Assembly (NCBI GenBank): GCA_035079385.1
Contig: JAVHKY010000071.1
Coordinates: 1,056,001-1,120,000 of the forward strand
Reading direction: 5' to 3'
Origin: Aspidiotus rigidus
Lineage: Eukaryota > Arthropoda > Insecta > Hemiptera > Diaspididae
Length of the DNA stretch: 64,000 nt
Shown: in pieces, positions 34,171 through 46,613 of the stretch
Position numbering within the stretch: the first letter of the stretch is position 1
Layout: every line of letters starts with the position of its first letter
Position numbers and translations under genes: made by a program
Notes under the pieces: model-generated
Databases searched by the model: none
What the model was told of the DNA's origin: nothing
The model's input: only the letters and a program-made list of their open reading frames with translations

Positions 34171-35074
34171 AGGGTCGGCTTGAATCGGATTATAATATTA
34201 TTTTTTCTTTATGAGTGCTGCATCCAAACAAAAACTGTATTATTTAGATTTCTGTTCCTTGTTTGAAATTTGTATTTGTATGAAAAGAATTTGAATTATG
34301 CGTATGCAGTATGAAATAACTGGGTATTATAAACTTCCTTGGAAGCAATTAATGCAGAACTGCATAATTCATTTTTGACTTCAACATGAGTATTGACGAA
34401 ATATCTTTTAACAGTGACTATGTTTTTAGGTTTGTGCTCAGCTTACAAGTCACAAACCGTGTCAATTGCTTATTTCTCTTTTTTTTTTTTTAGTTCAGGG
34501 GCCGTTCCCTTGAGAGCGTTGAATGTATAATAACTGCTGGGAACAAGTCTAGTTATTTGGTAAACACAGAGACAAACAACAATGAAAAGACAAATTTAAT
34601 AATAATTGCAAAGGAAATGTGATGTAATCCCCCTTTGTGAAAGAAAAGATATGATTCTATTGAGGATTGGCTTACAATCCTTCTGCTTTTTGCTTTTTCA
34701 TCGCTTTTTGCTTCTACTTTTTGCTTCCAAAAATGTCGCCGTGTGATCAACTGCGTTAGGCAGACCCTAAACTACAAATTTGGATGATGCCCGTGTCTTG
34801 AGCTGTCTTGGACGAACTCAGTTTACTCTGTGACTAGAAAACAATGATCATTAGGAAAACATCCATTTCAGTTGAGAGAGACTCGTCAAAAATCCAATAA
34901 ATTTTTCTTATCATTGTTTGTTTGAAGTGATTCTGCTTTATAGTTTATACTTTTTGCTTTTCCAACATTTGTTTTGCTTTTCGCTTTTGCTTTTTGCCTA
35001 AAACTTTTCGCTTTTCAGTTCATTTCCATCTCTGATCTAGATATTTTGATAACTTCTCATCCTTGAAGAATCTA
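34171..35074. other. intron sequence with no recognised gene
   Basis: AT-rich. Around 34680-35020 the words TTTTTGCTTTT and TTTTCGCTTTT recur as a degenerate low-complexity array. Nothing else recognised. Confidence 0.4.
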
Positions 35075-35170
35075 GTTGAAAATATTTCAAAGTTCCACAA
35101 TTTGAAAATAATTCCAAGTCCACAGTTGAAAATAATTTCAAGTCCACAGATGAAAATATTTCCAAGTCCA
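35075..35170 (+). repeat. minisatellite of about 25 bp, four copies
   Basis: Four consecutive copies of a unit close to TTGAAAATATTTCCAAGTCC plus ACAG, with small substitutions. It ends exactly where the adjoining TIR element begins. Confidence 0.75.
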
Positions 35171-35176
35171 ACAGTA

Positions 35177-35635
35177 CGGTACATTATAGAGGTATTGACA
35201 CAGGATGAAAATCTTGTCTCCAGATTTGTTCTAGTACATTTAAATTCCGCTACGTTTGTAGCGATCTAAACCAAGTTCCGTCGCACCCCACCAGTGCAGT
35301 TACATTACCGGAGGTACCCTAGTATGGGCGATTTTTTTGAGGGTTATTACAAATTGAGGAATTCACTTAGATGAATAATTCTTTTTGAAATACATAGTTT
35401 GTAATAAATTGTTCATTCAAACCAAGTCCCAGCTCTCTACAATGATTTATTCTTTTTCTATGATTTTTTGAAAACCGCCAACTTTCCATAAGACTTTGTG
35501 TAAAACCGATTAACTGTAGAAAATAGCAGTAATGCCATCTTATGGAAAAATGCGGAAAAAGAACATTTGCGGCGACAACGTTTTTTAGCCGAGTGTCAAT
35601 ACATCTATAAGTGTCAATACCTCTATAATGTACCG
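35177..35635. mobile_element. 459-bp MITE with perfect 25-bp TIRs
   Basis: Termini at 35177-35201 and 35611-35635 are exact reverse complements, beginning CGGTACATTATAGAGGTATT. A second partial copy of the right terminus (GTGTCAATACATCTATA) lies just inside at 35593. The interior has no coding capacity. No target duplication is obvious, and the superfamily is not assignable from the ends. Confidence 0.82.
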
Positions 35636-35637
35636 TG

Positions 35638-36195
35638 CTTAAAACTCTTTGAACATAGAGATACATGAAACGCGTATTCCCAAATACTTTTCAAATACAA
35701 ACAACAATCACAATAATATTGCTCTCAGATGAGATGGGAACGCACAAGAAAATAACTCATTCTCATCATAATCTGATAATTGCTCTCGTGCTCAATTGAG
35801 ATAAGGTAACATGTAGTCTGACCTGCAGCGTGCAGCTAACAGTCAACTGATAACATGACGTATGTAAACAAACTGAAAATTTAAGGAGAAAAAAAAGTGA
35901 TTGTAAGGTGGTCTGCCGCAGCTGCAGCTGTAGGCCGACCACAAAAAGTGATTACAATATGGTCGGCTAGCGCCTGCGCCGACCCTAAAAAAGTGATCAC
36001 AATAGGGTGGGGCTCTGGCTAGCGCTTGCGCCGACCCTAAAAAAAGTGATTACAATATGGTCGGCTAGCGCCTGCGCCGACCCTAAAAAAGTGATCGCAA
36101 TAGGGTGGGGCTCTGGCTAGCGCTTGCGTCGACCCTAAAAAAAGTGATTACAATACGGTCGGGCTCCGTCTACAGTCTTCGTCGACCCTAAAAAA
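35638..36195 (+). repeat. dispersed repeat ending in tandem hairpin monomers
   Basis: 35638-35890 is single copy in structure (CATAGAGATACATGAAACGC, GATGAGATGGGAACGCACAA). From 35891 to 36195 follow about six head-to-tail monomers of two sizes, roughly 46 and 52 bp. Each has the form AAAAAGTGATTACAATATGG then TCGG, a short loop, CCGACCCT. The two monomer types alternate, giving a dimeric period near 98 bp. An inverted copy of the first part plus one monomer is at 52801-53125. Confidence 0.8.
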
Positions 36196-38244
36196 CGAAG
36201 TGAAAAATTTTTTGTATTCACGGGATTGTGTCTTTATAAAAACATCGGTACAATGACCATTTTACAGAAAAGGTTGGTGAAAGTACACCAACGGTGTGCA
36301 AGAAGCTCTCTTCCTGCAATAATCCGTCATAGGCGAAATTTTCGAAAAAGAAGTCTCGAATTTTATTTTTTTCATTGGGCAGATAAAGGTCATTCAAGAT
36401 AAACCGTTTTTCCAATCTTATTAAGGAAGCTTCAAAGTTTCTGTTTATGTATTATACAGTATGTCACTATTTTATTGAAAACAAATACTTCAAAGACGAC
36501 GAAAAAAGTTTTTCTCGCTAGAACCAATGAATGACGAGTTCACCCGTGTAGCGAGGAAGACGCGTTACGTATGTGTGTGTTGAGCGGAATCGCTCTATGT
36601 GCGATAAAGATGAACTCGTGTGTAGAATGGTCGACCGCGAGACCAGGTGACGTGGCGTGGCGTGGCGTGGCGTGGCGTGGCGTGGCGTGCGGCGTAAAAT
36701 TCATTGGGAAAGATGTAATGAACGGCAAAAGAGATCTTTCATTCAGACTCCATGCTGCTGAATACGTTGCTGTGTATGTGTGTGAGAAAGAAAAAGTATA
36801 CTTCTATGGCGTGAATGTAGATATGAAAATATGCAATACGCGACCGGTACCGAACCGGTCAACGACCAACTAGAAACCTGCGAGTTGAACGTTTGGGTAT
36901 GTATAATATTCTTCAATAATGATAATTGATTGTGTAGGTATTAGACTGAGTACGGTGTAAAATCTGGTCTGTTTAGTACGTTTTTTTTTTCTGTCTTTTT
37001 TCTCTTCTTTCTTCTTGCTACAAGTACACACAATTCATTTAATATTATCTTTTTTTATCGGCGTACATCTGCGACCATGATCTCATCAATGTGCGATGCG
37101 ACGGTTTTATTTGCAATTATATTTAATTTAATTTCACGTTGAAAATTTAATTGTCTTAGCGGGCTGAGATTATGCAATACCTATCTACGCTTTTGTAAGA
37201 TAAATCATTTAGAGCTCATTTACGTACCGTTCATGGGATACGGCTGGATCGCAGACAGCGTTTTTAAAAGGTGGGCGCCAGTCCGCTAGCCGACACTGTA
37301 ACACGATCACTTTTCGTCGTGTCCGTCATCGTGTCAACTTTTCCTTACCATAGTTGATACCCATATTCATGATAATAGTTTTTCTTTTTTTGAAATTTTT
37401 TGTTTAATAATTATTTCTAATTAGAAATAGTATACGGTATTTTTCTGAGTCGCACCTCAAATTTTAAGACGAAAATTTAGAAATGTTTATTCTGCTCGAT
37501 TATAAGTCGCAGTATACAATCATTGGCGGATTTACTTAGGTGATGATTTTACCAGGGGAATTTTTTGAACAATGAAATTTAAAATGTGCGATTACCGGTA
37601 CCTACGTACAGAAAATTCATAGTAAGTATGTAAGATTCACGTGTCCCCGTTAGTTGTCCTTGTTCATCTTGTTCTTTCTCATCGCTCGTCTATTCGCCTC
37701 TCCTTTAATCTTCAATTCTTTCGAGCAGATCAGTAGTTCGCGTGTTTCATCTTGCTCACTTGTGATTCCGATTCTGCTCTCATTGCTATATCGCTTCTAT
37801 TACCTACGCACTTTCTAATCAACTTCTGTATTTTGTTTCGGCATTTCGCCTTTTAATTTTCGTACCCGCGAAACGACTTGTATTTAGAATTAATTTGCTT
37901 AAATACATTCGTTCTTCTCAAATCGTTTCGCCTGTTTCCTTCTCGTGCAAGCAAGATTCTTACAAATATACCTTCTTGGTATTTTTACAAAAATTAATTT
38001 TCATCACCTCCTTCTTCATTGTTTTCGCTCTCAGAATAATCTCACGTTTATGTAGGTACTGAGCATGAGTAGACTAGTTTGAGATAAGAAAGCATACACG
38101 CTCTCTCTTTCTTCTTCTTTTTTTTCTTTTTTATGATGATCCCATATAAGTCGTAGCCCATTTTTGGAGCTCTCAGAATCTATTTTAAAGTGCGACTTAT
38201 AGTAGGAAATAGTATATTACGTTTGCCAACACTGATACGTATCA
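36196..38244. other. intron sequence with a pentanucleotide microsatellite
   Basis: A GGCGT pentamer is repeated about seven times at 36653-36688 with a further variant beside it; similar words occur at 24219. Pyrimidine-rich runs occur at 36980-37010 and 38100-38130. No gene recognised. Confidence 0.45.
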
Positions 38245-38689
38245 TATTTTAATGAAATATGAACGGAAAATGAAATGGTAACCCTGAAACGACGAATTTC
38301 AACGCACTGTTGGCATACATTCCTACTCGCAGTCGGATTTTGCAGTCCATGCTATATAAGCCGATGTCACCACCATCCTGTTGCACTGAGCGAGCAGCCG
38401 CATTTTCAGGCTGCTCACATTGGGGCTCCGTGTAGCTCATGCGCGGTTATTCATTCTCGGTCAGTTCTACCGATCGGTTGTTGGATAATAACCTGACCGA
38501 TAATAGCGTGACGAGTGAAATACGCGTGACAAGAATGTTTTGAAAAACGTGAAGCACGCTTTTCGAGAGCAGTTGAAGCGCACGGAAAACAGAGATGTCC
38601 GCTAAAAACAGGTGTACAGCAATGAACGACTTTTGAAGCCTAAAAATTTGCAGAAAAGTGCCATTTTCCGTTCATATTTCATTAAAATA
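38245..38689. mobile_element. 445-bp MITE with 28-bp TIRs
   Basis: 38245-38272 and 38662-38689 are exact reverse complements, reading TATTTTAATGAAATATGAAC and on to GGAAAATG. The outermost TA on each side may be the target duplication of a Tc1/mariner-type element, leaving 26-bp TIRs. The interior is non-coding. Confidence 0.82.
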
Positions 38690-39232
38690 CGGTACCATCA
38701 CAAGTGAAACGAGTGGCGGTATAATCAAACGAGTAGCGATATTTCTCTCTTTGCTTTTTATACTGGAAGATATTTTTAGGTTCACGCTCGTTCTACGAGG
38801 CATGAACCACTTGCAATCGCTTTTTTTTTTCAGGTTCCGACTCACGCTTTTGTTCATCAGACGCTCACGTCACGTCTGCCGTACAATAGGGAATAAAGAC
38901 GCGTCGGATTTCATTTTTCTCAAGGAATGAAGTGCGTTGCGCATGCGTATTATGTAGGTGACAAACATTGTTTAAAACACGCATGCATCGTAAGTAAGTT
39001 TTTGCGAAACGATTTTCAGTGATGTAGGTAGCGTTTTTCAGCGTTAGCGCGGAGCGTGTGGAAAAAACGAAATAATGTCATACCGATGGTCTTTTGTACA
39101 CGGAAAACCGTTGCGAAAAAACTATGACGTAAACACGCCAGACGAAAACGTATAATTCCGGTCTTCAAAGTATTTGTGTTTTAATCCCTTGTACAGTACA
39201 AGTGTTGTAGGCGAGTCTTTATAACTCGTACA

Positions 39233-39525
39233 TATTCGCATGAGGACACAACTTTAGGTGCGCTAGAGTCGTGCCCCAAAAGGGGATTCGGCAAAAATTG
39301 CCATAAACCTGTATAAAACTAAAACGGGCTGTATCTTTGTCAATATTGAAAAATACAAAAAAGTAGTAAGAGCATTTTTTTATCATTTTCATTCATAGAA
39401 TAACCTAAAAGAAGAAAAAATTAAGATTTCAACAATTTTCTGTAACATCCCCTTTTCAGGCAGCTTCCAAAAATGGCCACCACAGTTTTCATAGAGGGCG
39501 CCTACTTTGTGTCCTCATGCGAATA
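39233..39525. mobile_element. 293-bp MITE, TIR TTCGCATGAGGACACAA, TA-flanked
   Basis: Left end 39233 and right end 39525 share TATTCGCATGAGGACACAA as inverted repeats, extending weakly into AGTAGGCGCC-like sequence. The TA at each edge fits a Tc1/mariner target duplication. The interior is non-coding. Confidence 0.75.
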
Positions 39526-39630
39526 CATTGCTTCACTCGCTTCGCTCGTTCCGCAAACGTATGTAGCCTACTCGTTATGAAAAGACGTACGTCACATGTG
39601 CTGTAAATAGCCATTGTGTGAACTATGGTA

Positions 39631-39999
39631 CACTAGAAGAGGTAGTCAGCTCACTTGTTTGAAAAGCGAAACACTTTTTCATTGATTCAAAACCGTCCAC
39701 CCAGCGTTATTTTACGTGGACTCTTATGGGAAATAACCCTTCATTAGCAATTTTATCTAAAAGCATGCGTTAAAATACAAACATGCCAGTGGTGAATTTG
39801 AAAATTTTCTGTACTTTGAATTGTATTTCATGAATATTTTATAAAAAATGTAGATTTCTCAAGAAAATAGCCCGTAAAGGGTAATTCTCTGTAAGCGCCT
39901 GTGTAAAAGTATGAAATCTGAATGTTACCATCGATTGCCAGTGGCGTAAAAACGAATAATTTATTTTGTTTTGCGTGGTTTTGCGCACCTCTTCTAGTG
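39631..39999. mobile_element. possible short-TIR element with CACTAGAAGAGGT ends
   Basis: A 13-bp perfect inverted repeat, CACTAGAAGAGGT, at 39631-39643 and 39987-39999. The flanking bases also partly match (ACTATGGT and ACTACAGT). There is no clear target duplication. The repeat is short enough that chance or decay cannot be excluded. Confidence 0.45.
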
Positions 40000-40501
40000 C
40001 ACTGTAGTGTAAACCATAAAATAGCGTAGAAGAACGAAGTAAGCAACAAACTCGCGCTGTATGGCGGCCCTTGCTATGGCTCAGGTCACCAAAGCGCTCA
40101 TTCAAATACGTATCGTTTATTTCGTTCTTTAGTAGCGTAACCTAATAATATAGGTACTAGTATTACATCATCATCTTTTAGCTTCAAATTCTCGTCAGCT
40201 GTAATGATGAAAGCATTGTACGACTATTATTTTTAAATCATTCCATTTATTTCTATTATCACGGAATAATCTTTACTCGAACATTTTTTTTTCACGATCT
40301 CTTTTTGTTTTCAATCTGATTGAGAAGCAACTGGTTGAGTCGCAAGCTATGTATTTGTAGAGGAACAGTGAAATGAGCTGTAGCTGAGCCGTTAGCTTGT
40401 CATCAGGGCTATCTATGAGCTTGTAAACACCTGAATCCTAGATGTGGGCAAGGAAATTGAGTTGATGGCGACGGGGGTTGCTCAAGGGTGCCATTTAATG
40501 C

Positions 40502-41224
40502 TACGGCAGAATAGAGTGTCAGTACGACAAAAATAATAGGTTGTACGCCAGCATAAATTGACTAACGACAAAAACAATGAATGTACGTCAGAAATTTATG
40601 TATTGCGACAAATGAATGTAATCACGACAAAATGTAGGCTTATACGACTAGTAATATTATTGTACACCAACTTGGGTACGGCAAAAAATTGAATTTTCAC
40701 GATTAAAAAGATGCTTCCGTAATTCATCCAGAACGACAAGAAAACTTCGGAACATCGCCAGATCTAATTCGTACAGAAATGTATCAAATAAATGTACTTA
40801 TCAATTAATAAACATTTAAAAAAAGTTACTGAATAAGTAAAGCCTGCTTCGCTAAAGCTGGCCTCCCCTTTTACGTGTTTTTGACCAAGTGGTATTAATT
40901 TTGCTTTTAAGGGAGGTACCACCAATTTGCAACGGATTTTCATTCCCAGGTGGTGCTTGCACGTGTAGGATTTGCTGAACATGGGACAAGTGCACCCACT
41001 GGCCATGCTGATCTTCCATATCTTGCACTTGAAGCGAACAAATTCGGTGAAATCCGCCCTTTTGTCTGACTACACTTTTTAGAGTCGTACAAGTACTGAT
41101 AAATTGTCGTTCTAACACGTTAAATTGTCGCATATGATCTGGCGTATTTCAATTAATAAACTGTCGTATGGACACTCTATTTTGTCGTAGAGAAGTTGTC
41201 GTACTCACACTCTATTTTGCCGTA
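40502..41224 (-). mobile_element. MULE relic with CGACAA subrepeat ends
   Basis: Inverted ends at 40502-40530 and 41197-41224 read TACGGCARAATAGAGTGTNA and continue into GTACGACAA. Inward from each end are many further CGACAAAA or TTGTCGT words (40540-40745, 41090-41200), the same long-TIR-with-subrepeats design as the element at 2935-9805. It encloses a SWIM zinc-finger remnant typical of MULE transposases. No target duplication was detected. Confidence 0.7.
40764..41040 (-). pseudogene. MULE transposase C-terminus with SWIM zinc finger
   Basis: Minus-strand translation from about 41025 reads CKIWKISMASGCTCPMFSKS and then YTCKHHLGMKIR. C-x-C ... C-x-H is the SWIM zinc finger found after the catalytic core in MULE transposases. 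It is followed by VVPPLKAKLIPLGQK, the usual 'PP-x-AK-x-x-P-I-G-x-K' tail motif. The catalytic domain is absent. The frame closes without a recognisable end. The remnant lies within the subrepeat-bounded element. Confidence 0.75.
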
Positions 41225-41574
41225 CAATTATAGTTTTCCCGTTGCTTAACATCAGCATACAAATATACAGTTCCTTTATTCGAGCAGAATAAAACTTGTG
41301 TCGCAAGAGTAAGCATTAACTTTATTTCTCGGTTTATTTCTATTTCGAAAATTATTAATCGAGATTAGACCCTCCTGAAACCTTCACCATCGAGGTGCCT
41401 TTTTCCTTCTCCCATATTTTGTTACATTTTCTCTTTTGAAAAGATGTGAATCGAAAAATGATACAGCTTTTATCAAATTGTCGGTTGAGTGAAACGACTT
41501 CGAGACTAAAGAATCGTAGGTACCATAATGAGAACCAATTTTTCAAAAATTTCTCCTATTGAATTCTGAAAGAC

Positions 41575-41576
<2 letters not shown>

Positions 41577-41649
<73 letters not shown>
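41577..41649. repeat. (GA)n microsatellite
   Basis: About 36 uninterrupted GA dinucleotides. Confidence 0.98.
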
Positions 41650-41652
<3 letters not shown>

Positions 41653-41833
41653 AGAAAGAGAGTACGTAAATGTAGGCGTTCTTCTGTGTTTTTACGTATA
41701 ATTAAATACGTATAAATGTTACTTGACTTGAATTTGGGAGCACCACAATTTGGTAGACTTTTTAGTTCCTCATCTAACCTCCCATTTTAAACACAGATAA
41801 AATGAGACAAAGCGATATAGCTGGGAGCGTATA

Positions 41834-42133
41834 TTGGGGTTTAAACCTTCACTAGAGGGCGCTACTGAAAGGTAGTGGTGAACAAGAGAACTTATGTATG
41901 TTTGTACATTGATTTTCGAACAGCCGTTATTTTTTCAATATCCCGTTTATCACAATAATTTTTTTTGTACCTAAAGTCGATGATGATATGGATTACAAAA
42001 TTCACGTTAATATTTGCTTCAAAAAATGATATCCGATTATTTATGGCGATGAAAATTCCTCCATTTATAAAGCATGGAACGAAAAGGTGAATTTCGTCAG
42101 AGTTAGCACCCTAACTCAAAGTTTAAACCCCAA
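41834..42133. mobile_element. 300-bp MITE, TIR TTGGGGTTTAAAC, TA-flanked
   Basis: Inverted ends TTGGGGTTTAAAC at 41834-41846 and 42121-42133, each bordered by TA (41832-41833, 42134-42135). This is consistent with a Tc1/mariner-type non-autonomous element. The interior is non-coding. Confidence 0.72.
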
Positions 42134-45100
42134 TATCCATCGGATGCCTAGGTATTGATGTCTTTGTTAGAGAAAATAGAATTCATATCCTCAAAATACG
42201 AGTGAAATGTTCATCATTAATTTCAGTTTCGATTTTCTTTTGCTTCTTTCAGTCTATTATTCATATTCTATGAAGCACAGTTGACTGAGAAAATTTTTTG
42301 TGCCACTTGTAACTGAAAATGGACGTCCTTTCAACTGTCGCATTAAAGTGTTTATGCCGTACGACTATAATCCGAGCTTACGGAGCTTGATTAAATTCAA
42401 ACCGACGACCAATGGGGACCGGACAGTTGACCAGCCTTACGCCGACGGTGGTAATTTTAGGAGCTGGGCTACTTACTGACTTCCGTGGGTAGAGCACAGG
42501 CACATTCAATGTAAGGCTGTATCAACGAAACCGTAAATATTATGTATATAGTAAAGCTATGGGTCATTTCTCGGTTCTTCGCCCATAAAACTTATTACCG
42601 TAAATCAAATCACCGAGTATGAAAGAAGGAATGTCTTTGTTTAATGTAAGGTAGTTTTTATTAAAGATGGGCTTTTTGATTTCAAGGTTCTCTAGAGCAG
42701 TGCATTTCTCTTTAGTGACTTCCGATCGCTCAAAAGACGTACGCCTGTGACTTTGTTAAAAGTATGCCCTGATGCCAAGATATCAGCGGTAAAAGGGAGG
42801 GAAGGTGTTTTCCGGCTCAGAGTACTGCGCATTCGAGTAGGGGGTGTGAAGGTGAAGTACAGGGATCAAGTTCCACAAGCGGATCATTCAGCCTAAATTA
42901 TCGTTCTAGCCTGGTATACGGGACTTGTACGAAGCTGTAAAAGACATTCGGATCCAGCGCTCGAGAGTCAATATTTTTTTATGGTGTCGACGTAAATCAA
43001 GAGAGAGAAACTTGGCAATGAGAAAATCAACCAGGTAAGCCGAATAGAAGTTTGAAATCAAAAAACGAGAACAATAATAGATTCGACAGGAATACAAAAT
43101 AAACATAGAAAAAAAAAAAAAAAAGTCAATTAATTTAAACAAAGAACATGGTAAATTCAAGTTCAGTCTTGATTTTCTCTCCAAAATCATAATTTACTTA
43201 TGATTTGATTTCATTTACTATTCTATATCGTGAGTGCTATTACCTATACATTTTTCAATCGTGATGATTATTAGGCTTCGACTAGACTCTATATGATACA
43301 AGAAAAGACTGGTCTCGACGAGACGAGACGGATCCAATGCAGGTAAGAACTCTACTACCAAACAGCAGTGTAATCCGAGAATATATTATGCGAAGCTGCC
43401 AAAAACTAGAAAATACTTGGCAAAATAAAATTTCCGCGGACAGAGGCGTCATAACATATTTTTCGATTAAGAGTTTTTGTTATTTTGTGCGGTCCAACAA
43501 AAGTTATCTGTATAAATATTGATTGGCAAATTCAGTGAAATTTTCTTATTACTATACGTAACTCGTTGGCTCTTATTTTGCTCGCGCAGCATAAAACGCG
43601 ATCGCCCTTCGTGTACGCTGCCTACCTACCCACCTATCTACAAATATGAGTAGATTTTTGGTATTCTTTCGCTATCATAATGACGGTATTAAGGGAATTT
43701 GATTCCCTTAAGTAGGCGTTATTTTTGGTAGGTACGGGAATAGATATCTGAAGACACTTCTCGTCTTCAATTCGACTTTTTCCATCATTTTCTTGAAGTG
43801 CCCTAAAACAACGTAATCTAATTCACATATTATGTACATCACCTGTTTCATGAAGAAGAAGAAAAAAAAAACAAATTTGGGTATCTGAAGAAAACGATTG
43901 AAAAGCCGATAATATAAGAAGAAAATAATATTATTATTTTCAATTACTAGCGTGTGCACTTGTGTGTGCGTGTGTACGTGATTATATGGGCATGGTACGT
44001 ATACTTTTTTCTTCTTTTTCTGCTGCTTTTTTCAATTTTAACTCTCTTAATTTCACATTAAAAAGTCTTTGTACGTCATTAATTACCGGAAATTTTCGAC
44101 GTGAAAACGCTCGAAACATCGTAATTTCATGTACACAGTCGTTTATCATGTATTATCATTGGTTTATCTTATTATTGCTGGCGCGACATTAATATGGGAA
44201 AGAAGAAAAGAAAGAGTTGGATCTTGACATTATTTATTTTTTTGGATTTGGAAGAAAGAAGAAGAAAAAGAAAAACAAGAAGAAGAGAAAAAATAAAAAA
44301 AGAGAAACCTCAGCATGAGGTAAAAGTTATCTTCACAGCGGCGCGGCATCGACGGAAATGGTACATGCATATAATTTTATTTTTTCCTTTTGTTTCCTCT
44401 GTTCGTTGGCTTGGTGGGGTTGGCTCTTCTTAAGGAGAGGGGTGGGTAAATTCGAAACAAGAATGTTATGTAAGGATACATTCACATGACTGTACGCTAC
44501 TGTACTTGTGTATGTGTAGAAATGTCTAGATATAGTTATATTTGAAAATGATCGCGCGTTGAAATTCAATCCGCTGGTGCGCGAACATGAAAGAGAAATG
44601 TACGAAGAAACTACCCATTTTCTAAGCAACGCAACTTGAACGCTACGCCGGACATTATGTTCAAAAAGATCTATAGGTAAACAGCACTCCTCTCTCTCTC
44701 TATCTCTCTCTCTCTCTCTCTCTCTCCCCCCCCCCCCCCGAGAGAGAAACCTAATATATTGACGCACTCATTCTATCTCGCTTCTGTCCAACTTGACTTG
44801 ATGTGAAAAACAATTTCAATTAGGCTTACTACGTTGATCGATCACTATTTATGCACATATTCTGTACATATGTGTGTGTAAGCGTGTTGAACGTCATCAT
44901 CGGCGATGGAATTTTTTAATAATTTTTTGACGAATACCGCTACGTCTTATCAAGTCGTGGTCAGTCAAGTTCAAGGTACGTACGTTCCTGCCAGACTACT
45001 GGTAATATTGATGCGCTCAAGATAAATGGTAATATGTAATTAACGATCTTGACTTGCCAATGCCTAATATGTGTACATTTCGAGTAACAAAATTCGATGT

Positions 45101-46509
45101 GTGCGTGCGTAAAGTTTGATTCTATACTAGTTAGTTTCTCCATTCGTCGCACAAATTTTGTCCTCCGCGTTTATGAAACTCGTTGTGTTCATTTTCTGAT
45201 AATGATGATCACTTTGCACGTTTTTTTTTTTTTTTTTCTTTCTTTCATAATTATTAAAATCTATATTATGGCTACACATGAAAGAACGATTCAAGAAATG
45301 TGTACAATACGTAAGAGATAACAAAAAATCAAACGCCCCGTTCCACGAGGTCTTAGAAGGGTCGGCTAATGTATGTATTTCTTATTACAGTATTTCATCA
45401 CTTATCAGTTTTTTCGTTTATTATTTGAATCATACATTCACTCTCTGGTCTCGATATGTGTCCCAGTCAACTCGAAACCCACGATCAATTACAGATCAAA
45501 TCACGCAATTCATAAATATTTCTTAAATTGGCAATCAATGATCCTTTTTTGAAATCATTTGTTTTCCCAATTCATAATTATGAGATACTTCGATGCTGTA
45601 AAACATATTTGATAATCTTCTCATTTCATTTGTGCTCCATTGTTTCTACTTTATTATTAAATTTTAATTTATTTTGTACAGCGCACTGGTGGGTAGATCG
45701 TCACGCTATAGTGTTTGTGTAGTTATTTGTTCCGCAACTGATTTTAACAATTCATCTGCCATCACTTCTATTTGGTACTTACAAGTATAGTTTTCTTCTT
45801 TTCTCTCTTAAAAATCATTTGACAGTAAGATAAAAAGTCGAATTTTGTTAGTTTTTGTTCTTGATACAAGTTCTAGTCAACTCTCATAAATCGTCGTTTG
45901 GCGATCCATGGTTTACATTAGGCTCATTTGTTTCTCCAATTTTCAGATCCAATGAAGACATTGTGAAACATTCCATAACGTTCTCTTTTCATTTTGCTTA
46001 TTGTTATTTTGAGGTTTATTATTCAAACCTAGCAAGGCGAGACTCTTATCAACGTCAAGATAAAAATAAAATATTCTCTACTGCTATTGGTTTTGACCAA
46101 GTGCGGCGCCAGCGCACCATCGCCCTTCTAGGTCCGAATTGCCAACTGTATATCGAAAAAGTTTGTTTTAATATAGCAGCAACAATTAGGCAATTCATTT
46201 CTTTCTCTCTCCCTAAAAAAGACTACCTATTGATGTGTCATTAATGTAATGGACTTTCATTCCTATTGGATTATTACTGTTCAGTCCATATGATTTATTG
46301 TTTTACAAAACATGTTTGTGATCCACAAACTACAATTGGATCGTTTCCAATAAGCCTCAACACCATCATCTACCATCACTTTTATTCTAATTGATACCGA
46401 CAGCTTCCGATATGTACTCTACAATAAAGATTGGATACAAGCAAAAAGATGCACAATAACAATTTTTACTTGTCCCTTCCAAAGTTACTCGTATGGAAGA
46501 ATGCAGATG
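42134..46509. other. intron sequence with no recognised gene
   Basis: Contains an A run near 43110-43124, a purine-rich GAAGAAGAAAAA tract near 44250-44305, a (TC)n tract with a C run at 44690-44739, and a T run at 45221-45238. Frames of up to 144 codons (44333-44767) are low-complexity and unsupported. Confidence 0.4.
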
Positions 46510-46613
46510 TGACCTGCGATGAGAAGAGGATGCTCATTGTCCACTGGTGCAGGAACACCATTTCTCTCTGATTAGAGATCTAATCAGAGAGAAGTGGTGT
46601 TTCTGTCAGTGGG
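46510..46613. mobile_element. truncated second copy of the 136-bp foldback MITE
   Basis: Starts GTGACCTGCGATGAGAAGAG, passes the centre GATTAGAGATCTAATCAGAG and stops at GTCAGTGGGAC, lacking the right-hand 35 or so bases of the copy at 32523-32658. It is otherwise very similar to that copy. Confidence 0.85.

Noticed and set aside
35891..36195. Regularly spaced repeats that might suggest a CRISPR array
   Set aside because: Monomers are contiguous with no unique spacers, and the context is an animal intron.
44333..44767. 144-codon minus-strand frame
   Set aside because: Its N-terminal third is translated from a (TC)n/C-run microsatellite and the remainder matches nothing known to me.
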